Below, in pieces: positions 9,966-19,550 of a DNA stretch of 28,447 nt (positions within the stretch are counted from its first letter, which is position 1; each line of letters begins with the position of its first letter). The translations under genes were made by a program, and so were the position numbers. Source of the stretch: Seminavis robusta (taxonomy: Eukaryota > Bacillariophyta > Bacillariophyceae > Naviculales > Naviculaceae); contig CAICTM010001479.1 in NCBI GenBank assembly GCA_903772945.1, forward strand, positions 1 to 28,447, given 5' to 3'. A model generated the notes under the pieces. That model made no database searches. It was given only the letters and a program-made list of their open reading frames with translations, and had not been told where the DNA came from.

Positions 9966-10819
9966 ATGGGAGCTTCGTGCCTGTTGGCCACCAAAGGAAT
10001 CAGCGGAAGGGAAGAAGGAAGGCCTGACATCGTGCAATGAACATCGTCATCGGCACAATCGATGGCAGATCAAGATCAACATTCAAACTAGAGATCCGTT
10101 TCTTCGGGTTTTCATGGATAGGAACCCATTTGGAAATTTCATCACGACTCCTTGAATTGGTGAGCGTCTCCCCTATGATTGACAGCCTATTGACAGAGCT
10201 CAGCACAACTAACAACAGGACCAACAGAGCAACCATGTCATCATTACAGCGTTGGCATGTTGGCATTGCTGTGCATGGTGCTGTCGAACTGCTCCTGGTT
10301 GAAGAGAGAGGACCGATTATCGTGGTGGGAGTTGGGCTCGGCTCGTGAGAATGCCCATGTGGAAAGGTAATAAGACGTTAACGATGTAGTCACAGTTTTT
10401 GCTCTGGCGCGCCTTTTAAATGAGTCCAATTAGAAGGCAAATATTTTTAGTTAAAGATCAGACGTCTTATAGATGTGTCTTACGTGGGTTGTGCTATTTC
10501 CTGCGCGGACATCTCATAGAGCTAGAACTAGCAATAGATTATCGAATGATTGAATGATTGAATCGAATTGATTGAATCGGTTCGATTCGAATGAATGGAA
10601 TGATTTAACCGTTTCGAATGCCATCGAGTTCCCAAGAAACGGCGAATTGAACCTCTACATGTAATTCTCGGATCCCAGGCACATGTTGTCTCATGGCAGC
10701 CAATGCGCTCACCTTGTATCCAACCAATGCAGTTCTGTCCTGGCTCTACATCCTATTCAGTAGCATCTAGCAAAGGTACGGTACTTGCCCTCTCTCCTGT
10801 GGATTGAGAACTTGATTGA
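9966..10819. other. Intergenic between LTR element and NTH-like gene
   Basis: There is no supported gene. A short plus-strand frame (10037-10348) and a short minus-strand frame (10266-10000) overlap and lack motifs. The second half holds A/T-rich sequence and the GAATGATT-type repeat noted separately. The promoter of the downstream endonuclease III homologue must lie in the last few hundred bases, but I see no clear element. Confidence 0.45.
10542..10620. repeat. Short degenerate GAATGATT/GATTGAATC repeat
   Basis: An imperfect tandem run of 7-9-base units (GAATGATT, GAATGATT, GAATCGAATT, GATTGAATC...) that continues into TTCGATTCGAATG. It is simple sequence in the upstream region of the NTH-like gene. 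It contains GGTTCGATTCG, which resembles a pol III B box, but no tRNA fold surrounds it. Confidence 0.6.
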
Positions 10820-12028
10820 TTGATGAATCTGGGACACGTGGCAAAGTCTTTCTCGTTTGGTAGTAGACAAAGAAGCTGCTTGGCATCGCTGTATTGGATC
10901 TGCTGTTGGGTACCATCTTGTGCATTATCATCTAATCCGGCAGCCTTTCGTCGAGTTACCACTGTTTCCAATAATTATTGGCATCACCCTCCATTCAGTG
11001 ATCGTTTCGCCATGTCCGTGAGGAGATCGCCGCGACTGACTGTTGCAGCCAAAACGCGATCAATTGAGGATGACCCCAATGACAGTCCTCCCGCGAAACG
11101 CATCAAGGCAGAACAGCAGCATCCTACAACAGCAGTCACTCCATCTCCACCCCCAAAGAAGACTTCACCCGCCTCGAAGAAGGCTGGCACCAAAAAAGCA
11201 AGACGCAACAACTCCAAACCGGAACCTGGATCCAAGGCACCCCCCAAAGGATGGGAAGAGATTTATTCGCTGGTAGAAGAACTGCGACAAGACAAGACGG
11301 CGCCCTTGGATGCGGATGGAGCCGAAGCCTTGCCCGAAACAGACCAGGGAGACAAGGGCTTTCGTTTCCAGGTGCTAATCGCCCTCATGCTCAGTAGCCA
11401 GACCAAAGATCACGTCGTGGGAGAAACCATGAGAGCGCTGCAGAAACACGGACTTTCAATCGAGAATATCCACAACAATACGCCAAAGGAACAATTGAAT
11501 GCTCTCATTGGAAAGGTTGGGTTTCATAACAACAAAACAAAGTACATCAAGGAGGCCTGCCAAGTGCTGCTGGAAAAGTACGACGGCGATATTCCCAGGA
11601 CGGCCAAAGAGATGATGGAGCTCAAGGGCATTGGTCCCAAGATGGCGTATCTGATCGAAAACATTGCTTGGGGCACGTACTCTGGTATTGGTGTGGACAC
11701 TCATATGCACCGTCTCTTTGTAATGCTCAAATGGGTCCCCGAATCCAAATATCCGGAAACGACTCGAGTGCATCTCGAAGCCTGGTTGCCTCGCGAAAAG
11801 TGGCCCACAGTGAACTACTACTGGGTTGGATTTGGTCAGGAAGTGCAACAGCAAAAGGCCAAGATTCTACGCAAGAGCTTGGATTGTAGTCGTCCCTACG
11901 AAGCCCTCCGGCTGTTGAAACGAGTGGGACTGGATCCCGTCAAGGAAGGAGACAAGGAAGGTTGGGGCGACGAAGTCCGTCTAGCCCTGAAAGAAAAGCC
12001 AAAACCCGCTCAAACGACAAGCGAGTAA
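10820..12028 (+). CDS. NTH1: Endonuclease III-like DNA glycosylase/AP lyase
   Basis: 402 residues in one exon. The family removes oxidised pyrimidines from DNA and nicks the abasic site in base-excision repair. The catalytic core starts near residue 181 (FRFQVLIALMLSSQTKDHVV). The helix-hairpin-helix is LKGIGPKMA (268-276) with the catalytic Lys at 274, and the catalytic Asp is D293 in GVDTHMHRL. The C-terminal [4Fe-4S] loop is absent: after VGFGQ (336-340) the usual four cysteines are missing and only C356 remains, as is known for yeast Ntg1. Residues 66-145 are a basic Pro/Lys-rich linker with a probable nuclear signal. The first 64 residues could be an organelle presequence. The internal Met65 (11012), in a good context (GCCATGT), would give a shorter nuclear form, so dual targeting from two starts is possible. 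The downstream aminotransferase is convergent, with a 172-bp gap. Confidence 0.93.
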   Translation: MMNLGHVAKSFSFGSRQRSCLASLYWICCWVPSCALSSNPAAFRRVTTVSNNYWHHPPFSDRFAMSVRRSPRLTVAAKTRSIEDDPNDSPPAKRIKAEQQHPTTAVTPSPPPKKTSPASKKAGTKKARRNNSKPEPGSKAPPKGWEEIYSLVEELRQDKTAPLDADGAEALPETDQGDKGFRFQVLIALMLSSQTKDHVVGETMRALQKHGLSIENIHNNTPKEQLNALIGKVGFHNNKTKYIKEACQVLLEKYDGDIPRTAKEMMELKGIGPKMAYLIENIAWGTYSGIGVDTHMHRLFVMLKWVPESKYPETTRVHLEAWLPREKWPTVNYYWVGFGQEVQQQKAKILRKSLDCSRPYEALRLLKRVGLDPVKEGDKEGWGDEVRLALKEKPKPAQTTSE

Positions 12029-12200
12029 CCAGTCGCAAGCTAGAATATGACTCCCATGTACTAGCCAAATGTCGCAACCGATATACTTTTGAATCGATTC
12101 TCAACATATAATGTTCAACTTGTAGATGATGTACTACATGTAGGTAGGTCATAGAAGAAATCAATGGATACAATCTTTCAGTTCATTCCATTTCCTTTAG

Positions 12201-13514
12201 TTAGTTGGATGTGATGCTCTTTCCATCCGTGACCGCATGAACGGCTTTGGCCACATATTCGAGGTTGTTATCATTCAACCCCGCAATACTGATCCGCCCG
12301 TCTCGTGTGAGAAAGATGGAATACTCTTCTGTCAATTGATCGCACATGTCCGAGGACATGCCGGTAAATGCAAACATTCCAATTTGTTGTGTCACATGGG
12401 ACCAATCATGAGTGGACCCCACCTCGTGGAGTTTTTCCACCAGTTTGGTCCTCATGTCCACAATGCGATTTGCCATACTGGCACATTCCTCGTAGTACTG
12501 TTCCGTCAATGGTTCGTCCGACAATACCGTCTTGACAATGCTACTACCGTGTCGCGGCGGCGACGAATACATGGGTCGAATGATGCATTTGAGTTGACTC
12601 ATGACCAAGTCTTTTTGTGCGGCAGTTCCGCAAACAACACTGAGGGTTCCACATCGTTCTCCGTAGAGCCCAAAATTTTTGGCAAAGGATTGTGCCAATA
12701 GAACGGGCAATCCGGCATCGACGGCAGCCCGAAGGGCTCCGGCATCCTGTTCGGAATCTCCCGACGCAAATCCCTGATAGGCGGAATCGAAAAAGGCGAC
12801 ATGATCTCGTTCCAAAATGGATTGATAAATTTGTTGCCATTGAGCGGGAGTGGGATCGCATCCGGTGGGATTGTGAGCACACGCGTGGAGTAGCATAATG
12901 GATCCCTTGGGAGCGGTTTGAATATCTTCCAGCATGCCCTCGAAATCGAGACCATTTTGCGATCGTTCGTAGTATCGGTAAGTTTGCACGGTCAATCCAC
13001 ACGCCTCGAATATTTTCTTGTGATTGCCCCAGGAAGGATCGGGAATGTAAATGGTTCGACCGGGCAAGAACGCATTCAAAAAGGCTCCTCCAATGCGACA
13101 CGCACCCGTTCCCGACAAGGTTTGGACACCGGCAATGCGATCGAGTGGCGCATTTTTGCCATAAGCGAATTGGAGTGCCTTTTCGACAAAGGCGGCATCT
13201 CCTTCAATGGGTAGATATTCCTTGATTTCATTGTTTTCGAGCATGATGCCTTCGGCCTTGCGGACACTGGGAAGTACCCATGGATTGCCTTCGGACGTTC
13301 GGTAGGCACCGACACAGACATTGACCTTTTTGGGATCTTCGCAGGCTCGAAAAGCTTGTGCAATTCCTAGAATGGCATCGGGAGGACCTTGGGGAACATC
13401 TTGCCAGAGTGACGCTGCGGCTTTGGTAGGAGTCGAAGCATCCAACGAAAACCCACATACCACGGACCAACCGTAGAGAAAGACCGAAATCAAACCAAGT
13501 GTTGCCTTTGCCAT
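12201..13514 (-). CDS. Aspartate aminotransferase, probably organellar
   Basis: 437 residues, one exon, class I PLP-dependent transaminase; it interconverts aspartate/2-oxoglutarate and oxaloacetate/glutamate. Visible landmarks are HNPTG (214-218), the cofactor-contacting Asp in FFDSAYQGF (D243), the PLP lysine in SFAKNFGLYGER (K279), YSSPPRHG (316-323), and the substrate-carboxylate Arg in GRISIAGL (R407). The length and motif order match eukaryotic aspartate aminotransferases. The N-terminus (MAKATLGLISVFLYGWSVVC) is a clear signal peptide followed by GF, close to the Phe-containing cleavage junction of diatom plastid preproteins; the stretch before the enzyme starts (residues 22-45) is short and Ser/Ala/Thr-containing. 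I therefore infer plastid or other secretory-route import. The start lies in a strong context (ACCATGG). It is divergent from the sulfotransferase gene. Confidence 0.95.
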   Translation of the reverse strand: MAKATLGLISVFLYGWSVVCGFSLDASTPTKAAASLWQDVPQGPPDAILGIAQAFRACEDPKKVNVCVGAYRTSEGNPWVLPSVRKAEGIMLENNEIKEYLPIEGDAAFVEKALQFAYGKNAPLDRIAGVQTLSGTGACRIGGAFLNAFLPGRTIYIPDPSWGNHKKIFEACGLTVQTYRYYERSQNGLDFEGMLEDIQTAPKGSIMLLHACAHNPTGCDPTPAQWQQIYQSILERDHVAFFDSAYQGFASGDSEQDAGALRAAVDAGLPVLLAQSFAKNFGLYGERCGTLSVVCGTAAQKDLVMSQLKCIIRPMYSSPPRHGSSIVKTVLSDEPLTEQYYEECASMANRIVDMRTKLVEKLHEVGSTHDWSHVTQQIGMFAFTGMSSDMCDQLTEEYSIFLTRDGRISIAGLNDNNLEYVAKAVHAVTDGKSITSN

Positions 13515-13993
13515 GGTTTCTTATTAGCTTGACAATTGTATAGTAAAGGGTAAAATCAGATTGACAACAATAATGAGACAAACCCACAGCTAACTTGGTT
13601 TTTGCGCTTGCAAAGGCTGCAAATGCATCCTGCTCCACCACAAAACGTTGGGTTTGACATCGCTGACGTTGCCCAAAGATTTGCCGGAAGTTTTGTGAGC
13701 CCTGATGAAGATCGGATCGCGTTCCATGCCAATAAAGATCGCGGCAATGACAACAACACAACATGAACTAACCGAGCTATCAACTGTTATGCGACCGCAC
13801 TGATGGAGTGTTGTTGATGACAACATTAAGATGCCTATTGCTCACAGCTAGCTATCAATCAACAAATAGTGGGGGAAAGGAGATTAGTAAGGTGGTACTG
13901 CTGAGTCGAGTCCAAGATGAATGGTTCTTCAGAGACATTGTTTGAATTTTAGCACTGACTACATTTAACTCCAACAACATCATTATTTCAACA
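13515..13993. promoter_or_regulatory. Shared divergent promoter region
   Basis: 479 bp separate the start codons of the aminotransferase (minus) and the sulfotransferase (plus), so both 5' UTRs and promoters must lie here. Minus-strand open frames here (13826-13556) have no recognisable features and are probably leader or chance frames. No specific binding sites can be supported. Confidence 0.5.
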
Positions 13994-15252
13994 ATGACGG
14001 TCAAGATCCAATGGCGACTCTCGCAATTGAGACGGGTGCTGTCGTGGTTTCTACTGCTAGGAACTCTTTGCTTTCTTCAGAATGTGATGGAAGCCATGGT
14101 CATGATGGGAATGCATCAAGGTACTCTGAGCAGTGACTCTACCGGTAGGGATGGCCATGTCCACAACAAGCAGCACTTCACGAGAATAACACAAAAAGTG
14201 GGTACCAATCAAGCTCAAAATACCACATCCATCAACGTTGTCATGGACAAGCAACCAAATGGAGCATTTGTGCACATTGGAAAGACTGGAGGAAGCGCCG
14301 TATCGCGAATGCTGAGGAATGGCTGTCATTCCTTTATGCCCAAACCCTGTCGACGAATACCCAATGAAACACTGGCTTCCAAGTTGATTCAGAGCTACTA
14401 CCATGGTGAGACACCAAGAGAAAAACAAACCATCATCCAATACACACAACGCTATTCATGTATTTTGATCACTCACACCAAAGCCACCACTTTCTCTCTC
14501 TCTCTCTTTGATCACCAACCAACCCACTATGAATAGTCCCTGACTTTCAAACACTACCCGACAATCATCATTCCTTTTACGTCTTGACGCTACGAGATCC
14601 GTTTGATCGCACTGTTTCCGCCTTTACGTACGATCATCCTCTCAATGATGACAGTTACCAACGAAACAGTTCCTTGGCCGACTTGAATAGTCGGTTCAAG
14701 GCATATCGCTGCTTTCCCTCTTTGGAACGATTTGTACAATTGCTGGGGGACAATAACTATTATTCCTATCCGCATCCACCCAATGTCGTGGCCACGGGAA
14801 ATTGTCAAACGTTGGCCCGTGCGGCCTTGGACTCTCAAATACGACGATTTCAACATTGGTTCTTTGATTATGGCAAAATCATATCCCTGCTACCAAATGA
14901 TACTACTGGTACTACAACAACAATCTACGCAATTCGAACAGAACACTTGTGGAAGGATTGGGAAAGCGTCAACCGATTATTGGGAACAACTACTGGGGAA
15001 AGCAGCACCACTTCTACAATTACCAATAACCACCATCCAGTCCATCCAATGGAGGAAAGGAAGGTTGCAGTCACTAGGGATTTGAGTCCAATGGGAAGGC
15101 AGCGCTTGTGCCACGCTCTGGAGGCGGAATACCAACATTATGCTTTCCTTCTAAAAGTGGCAGAAAATCTCAGTGATGGAGACTTCCAGGAAGCAGTGGC
15201 CTATTCCAGACAACGGTGCCCCAATATCAATTATTTTCACACTCCTGTCTGA
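13994..15252 (+). CDS. Type II membrane sulfotransferase, two exons
   Basis: Exon 1 is 13994-14405, the intron is 14406-14536 (131 bp; GTGAGA...AATAG) and exon 2 is 14537-15252. Joining them keeps the frame (a codon is split after its first base) and gives 375 residues. A short cytosolic N-terminus and a hydrophobic anchor (about residues 15-40) indicate a type II Golgi protein. The 5' PAPS-binding loop is HIGKTGGSAV (94-103), and the 3'-phosphate motif is LRDPFDRTVSAF (156-167). Both are classic for the heparan/chondroitin/galactose sulfotransferase superfamily, which transfers sulfate from PAPS to carbohydrate. The acceptor cannot be told from sequence; diatom cell-wall or mucilage polysaccharides are plausible. 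Several N-x-S/T sites (such as NTT at 76-78) fit a luminal catalytic domain. Without splicing, exon 1 would run to a stop at the intron end and lose the 3' motif. Confidence 0.85.
14406..14536 (+). other. Intron of the sulfotransferase gene
   Basis: 131 bp, donor G|GTGAGA and acceptor AATAG|TCC, phase 1, with a pyrimidine-rich CTCTCTCTCT run about 35 bp before the acceptor. Removal joins the two sulfotransferase motifs in one frame. The retained form has an in-frame stop (TAG) at the acceptor itself. Confidence 0.85.
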
Positions 15253-16267
15253 TTAGTCGAGGAGACATTGCTCTTCTTGCTTCAAAGATAGGTTTTGTAG
15301 GACTGGTCTACACGGCAAAACACTGGCGTGGCAAATGCACTACTGTGAAGAATGAATTGTCTAGCTGGCCATCAAACAGAACAAGCTGGCAAGACGTCCA
15401 GCGTCCAGCAGTACAGTCGTATGGTTGCGGGCCAGGATTGAACATCTTCAGTGTGGCCCCACCAAAAAAAAATCATGACATACATGGCAACTGCGCTGGA
15501 GAATGAAGTGTCAAGCTATCTAGCAGACTGGCTGCCACCTAGCTAGCGCAACCACCAGCCGGTTTGGAGGTCCGCAATAGCTTCTCCCAAAGAAGCAAGA
15601 CACAAGCAAGTGTACTAGGCTTGCAGGCCAGGCTTGACATCATCCTGGACAGCCTGTTTGACAACCATAATAATAGCATGCCGGAGACGTGGTTGAGCTA
15701 CCACATCAATCAATGCTTTTAGGAAATAGAAGCCTCCTTTACTCTTGGACTATTGTAGGCTGTTCCTGGCAACTAAACGAGCACCTGTGATCCAATGATC
15801 CAATGCTCTCCATAGACTTTTCCAAAGTGCTTTTTGGAGCCGCTTTGGTATCCGTGCCTACGTGGCATAAAGAGTATCCACCCAGCTGCTTACACGCCGG
15901 CCTCCCTGTTCGGCATGATTGCTATTGGACGCGTTTCCAGAGGTGCAATCGCCAGCTAATTCGCTCCCATTTTCGTAATTGTTGATGCTTCCACACCCCT
16001 TTTTATTACTCAAGTTGCAGGCATTCTCACTTTCAACTGCCTCTCCAATCACTGGTCGAACATTGGGTGGCATTGTTTGTTGGTCTTTGTTCGCCCTTGG
16101 CAGCTGGCCTCGATGGTGTCGCTGTTGTGGTCGGTCTGGTGAAAGCGAACAAACTACTAAAACTGCATGTAACTGATGATCTGGAGTGAATGCGTGGAGG
16201 AAAAAAGTTCTTCGCCCTCTGAATTGGTGTATCCCTCAAAGATTTTCGGAATTCTTTTGTCACATAC
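15253..16267. other. Intergenic, ~1 kb, no supported gene
   Basis: Only short frames without motifs are present on either strand (for example 15216-15506 plus and 16275-15858 minus). CTAGCTAGC-type simple sequence occurs at about 15538-15550. The 5' UTR and promoter of the next gene must lie at the right end. Confidence 0.45.
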
Positions 16268-17011
16268 ATGACCATGGCCGCTGCAGTGGAGAGTATCGTG
16301 GCATCGCCGGAGGATTTCCCCTCTACTGCCAGTCTGGAGATTCAGTATCACCGCATTGAAGTGGACGAAGATACCCCCGCTACCGCAGACGACAATATCC
16401 ACCATGATCCCATGAGAACGCCACTCGCCAAGCGCCGTCGCCTATGTTCTGCGACTGATGAGAATCCTTTCGATCTCCGCTCTTCCTCGCTCCCCTCACG
16501 TAAGGTCTCTCTGGTGGGTATCCGAAGTGACAGTGAGGAGTACACGGAAGGACTCAAGTATCATCATCAACGACAAGAGCATGGGTGTGCTTCCTACGAC
16601 GGCAGCAAGAAGCAACGTGTGAACTTTCGCGACAAAGTCCATGTCAGGGAGATCCCTTCCCATAGAGACTGCTGCCCCACCGTGAGAAAACTCGTCTGGA
16701 ACAGTCTACGAGAGATCCAGACGAATGCAGCAAGGAACGAGCTTGAGTTTTATGCAGACTGCAATGACTGGAGACAAGCCAAAGAAGAAGACCAGTTCTG
16801 CCTTTGGCATGATGAGACAACTCAGTCCAGTGCCCTGGTACATCCCGTCACTTTTGAGAAACTACAACGAGAACGCCAATTTGTATTGCTACAGTTGGGT
16901 ATCCACCACAATGAACAAGAGCCGCGGGGATTCAAACGAACTAACGAGGGATCGCCGCTCAGAAGGATCGCCAAGGTATCATCATTCCAAGATCTTTCCA
17001 AGCAACGGTAG
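16268..17011 (+). CDS. Diatom-type hypothetical protein, W..A.EED motif
   Basis: 247 residues, single exon. The N-terminal half is disordered and acidic/Ser-rich with a KRRR basic cluster (55-58) that may act as a nuclear signal. A compact conserved-looking block follows: QRVNFRDKVHVREIP (116-130), VWNSLREIQ (143-151), then DWRQAKEEDQFCLW (167-180) and ALVHPVTFEKLQRERQFVLLQL (189-210). Short proteins with this layout (V.F...V.V..I, then W, then a W..A.EED-like segment) are frequent in diatom genomes as I know them, but no function is established. Two in-frame ATGs lie six bases apart; the second (16274) has the better context (ACCATGG), so the protein may start two residues later. Confidence 0.75.
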   Translation: MTMAAAVESIVASPEDFPSTASLEIQYHRIEVDEDTPATADDNIHHDPMRTPLAKRRRLCSATDENPFDLRSSSLPSRKVSLVGIRSDSEEYTEGLKYHHQRQEHGCASYDGSKKQRVNFRDKVHVREIPSHRDCCPTVRKLVWNSLREIQTNAARNELEFYADCNDWRQAKEEDQFCLWHDETTQSSALVHPVTFEKLQRERQFVLLQLGIHHNEQEPRGFKRTNEGSPLRRIAKVSSFQDLSKQR

Positions 17012-17721
17012 ATTCTCGCTATCTACTAGCTAGTTCGGACACATGCTACCGTAGCTACAGGTAGTAACGCTACATTATCCACCACCGCCATCACTCCACA
17101 TCGCTAACACCATACTGCGCACATGCATTAACTCACTGATACTGATCAAACAAGCTATTCGATTCAGAGGTTGATGCTCAACTCTAAAACAAGTCACACC
17201 CAAAACATACATGTACCTCCTACAGTAGAGACCATCCTAACAAGGGGAAAGCTATGTAATCCATACTGTCAATTACACCATCATCCAACAGGGGGACTAT
17301 GCATACAAGCGGTCATTGCGAAGAACATAAGAAACATGTCTTTTTAAAAGATTAGCATTGATACATTTCCTAGCTAGTAGTAGCTGCATTACATCGTAGC
17401 AACTCCATTCGTACTTGTGTGCTCTGATGTATCTGTGCGCTTTGGCTTGCCCGCAGTTTTGACCAGGAATCCAACAAAACAGACACACTGCAAGATGAAA
17501 CATGTGACCTACCGTAGCCAGTTCAACGTTTCACAACAAGTGAGCAGCTCTAGCTAGGCTGTAGAGAAGAAAGGTTGGGAGGATTCTATCTTACAGTTAA
17601 CTTAGTGCCAAACAAATAAATGAACATCACTATCCAAAGCTTCATCCAATCCTCAACGCTGACTACTACTAGTAGCAAAACATAAGGGGTAGTCCAGGGC
17701 CATGCAGGTTTGGAGAGCTAG
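17012..17721. other. Intergenic between convergent genes
   Basis: This is the 3' flank of the hypothetical gene and of the minus-strand nuclease gene. It contains several CTAG-rich patches (about 17020, 17376, 17551 and 17715). A 68-codon minus-strand frame at 17503-17297 has no motifs. Nothing else is supported. Confidence 0.45.
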
Positions 17722-19550
17722 CTAGTTCACAAAAGCCCAACTCAGCATCACGATCAATGTGGCAAAGGAAGAGCCCCATGACACAAAGGACGATGAGGAC
17801 GCTTCCTCTTCGTCCGGCTTGTCTATCGAATATCGAAGGTCGTTGGATCCTTCCCATTCGTTGGGATCCAAAATGCTCCGTCGCAATAGGTTAACGCGAG
17901 CATCCCTCGGTCCATTGTAGAAGTAGTTGTATTGATGCGGCAGCTTGATGGAACTGTTCACAAGCGAGTCCGGCAGAGCACTGCTGTTGTGACCGTAGTC
18001 TGACGCATCCAAGAAAGCTGGTGCCCAGTCATAGTTGTTGGTGAAGCCAGAGAGAAAGCGGATCTTGTTGTCGTTGTCCAAGCAGTAGAGAAAGATATTG
18101 TCGCCATTCAATCCCAATGTGAAGGTACCCGCCACTTTCGTCCAACGAGTTCCTAGGTTTGCTCGGAGTCCATATCCAAATACTGTACCTGCTGCGATTC
18201 CTTGGTTGGGCGTTGTCATCTAGTTGGCACAAGCAGAAAGCGAAGAGCAACACATTGTCAATTGAAAGGCCAACATCTTCAGTCATTCAATAGGTTACCT
18301 CAGTGCAGTAGTACAAACAAGGCATTGCTTACCATCACTGTGCCTTCATCGAGTACATTGTTGATCAAAGTTCGTCCATCCCACGCCTGATCTGTAAGGT
18401 ATAGCTCCATCCCTCCCTCAAGACCCTCCAGAGTAATGAACATGACTTCGTCAGGATTCTTGGTATTCACCAGAAAGAAAGGTACGTTGCCTTCCTGAAT
18501 AGATGCACAAGCGTTTGGGGTAGCTGTGGGTGCTGCTGTGGTGGGAGGAGGCAGTGGGGAAAACGTTGGGCTCTTTGTTTCCATTACCGAGATGATACCG
18601 CTATTGCTTCCCGAATCGGAGATTGTGTTTGATTCCGAGCTTGTTGTTTCTTCTCCATCTGTAACATTCACTGGCTTGCAGCCCGTCGTTGGAACCTGAG
18701 GGCTTCGATGCAAAATCAACGCCAAGTCAGGGTAGTCGACAAAAGGATTGCGATTGCCCTGCCATCGCGTGCAGGCTCGGTCGTTGCGTCGTACTTCTTC
18801 TTCTGTGGGTGGATAGTCTGTGTGCCATTGGAGCAATTGAGATAGATATCCCACATGCCCAGTTGCAAAGGGCTCACAATCTCCAAGTTTGAGCTCTTGA
18901 TACCGCAAATCCATGTACAGCAGAGCTCTTGCAATCTCCCCCCTTTTGGACTCCGGTGGTTGCCATATTTTGTCGTCTCGAGCTGTATCCCAGCTTGTTT
19001 CACTTGTTGCAGGAACCACACAGTTGTCAAGCGATGAAACAGTGCCACACATGCCGAAATGTCGGGTTGTTTTGGCTTCCTGAACTTTGATATCGGCTGC
19101 ACGCACATGATGCACATCGGTGTAAGCAGCTGAGGTCACATTGATGCCTCCTCCTTCCTTGGTAGACCACAGATGTTCTATCTCCCAAATGAAGCCTTTG
19201 AATTTGGTGGTTAGGCTCGTGTTTCGGTAGATCATTTTGACAGTTCCCGCCTCTTCTCCATGGTCCAAATCCATGACTGCTTGGTAGATATCATCGTCTC
19301 CCCATTGTCCAGCTTCTGCTGGGACGTTGCCACGATGCCGTCTCACTGTCAGCATCTGCAAGTCTAGTTTGGTCCACTGGAAAGGATCACTGATCTGCGC
19401 CAGCAATTGATCATAGTAGATCGAAGAATCACAATCCAGGAATCGCAGATCGGTGACATCTTCGTGCGCCTTGAAGTAGGCATTGGCTGTTCTCATGCTC
19501 CATAGTAGTATCACCGATGCCTGAAGACATCGTTTGTATAATAGCTTCAT
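17722..19550 (-). CDS. Secreted EndA-type nuclease with C-terminal domain
   Basis: Exon 1 is 19550-18333, the intron is 18332-18220 (113 bp, phase 0) and exon 2 is 18219-17722, giving 571 residues. The frame stays open upstream to 19646, but Met at 19550 starts a convincing signal peptide (MKLLYKRCLQASVILLWSM) with A at -3. The nuclease domain is of the Endonuclease I (EndA/NucM, beta-beta-alpha-metal) family. It shows IEHLW with the catalytic His at about 126, DVHHVRAAD (145-153), RGEIARA (203-209) and QGNRNPFVDYP (264-274). A Ser/Thr/Pro-rich linker (about 293-353) leads to a second domain containing EVMFITLEGL...GMELYLTDQAWDG, a type also found attached to secreted nucleases. The last ~25 residues (Ser-rich, then a hydrophobic tail ending in LSWAFVN) look like a GPI-attachment signal. 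The likely role is cell-surface degradation of extracellular DNA/RNA, for example for phosphate. Confidence 0.88.
18220..18332 (-). other. Intron of the EndA-type nuclease gene
   Basis: 113 bp, donor ATG|GTAAGC and acceptor AACTAG|ATG, phase 0. It interrupts the C-terminal accessory domain. Without removal, translation stops about ten codons after the donor and loses the C-terminal half of that domain and the anchor signal. Confidence 0.85.

Noticed and set aside
10000..10266. 88-codon minus-strand frame with a hydrophobic N-terminus
   Set aside because: Very short, overlaps an equally open plus-strand frame, has no homologue that I recognise and no cleavage-site context.
13228..13764. 178-codon minus-strand frame over the aminotransferase 5' end
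   Set aside because: It overlaps the aminotransferase in another frame and has no motifs; the aminotransferase frame is certain.
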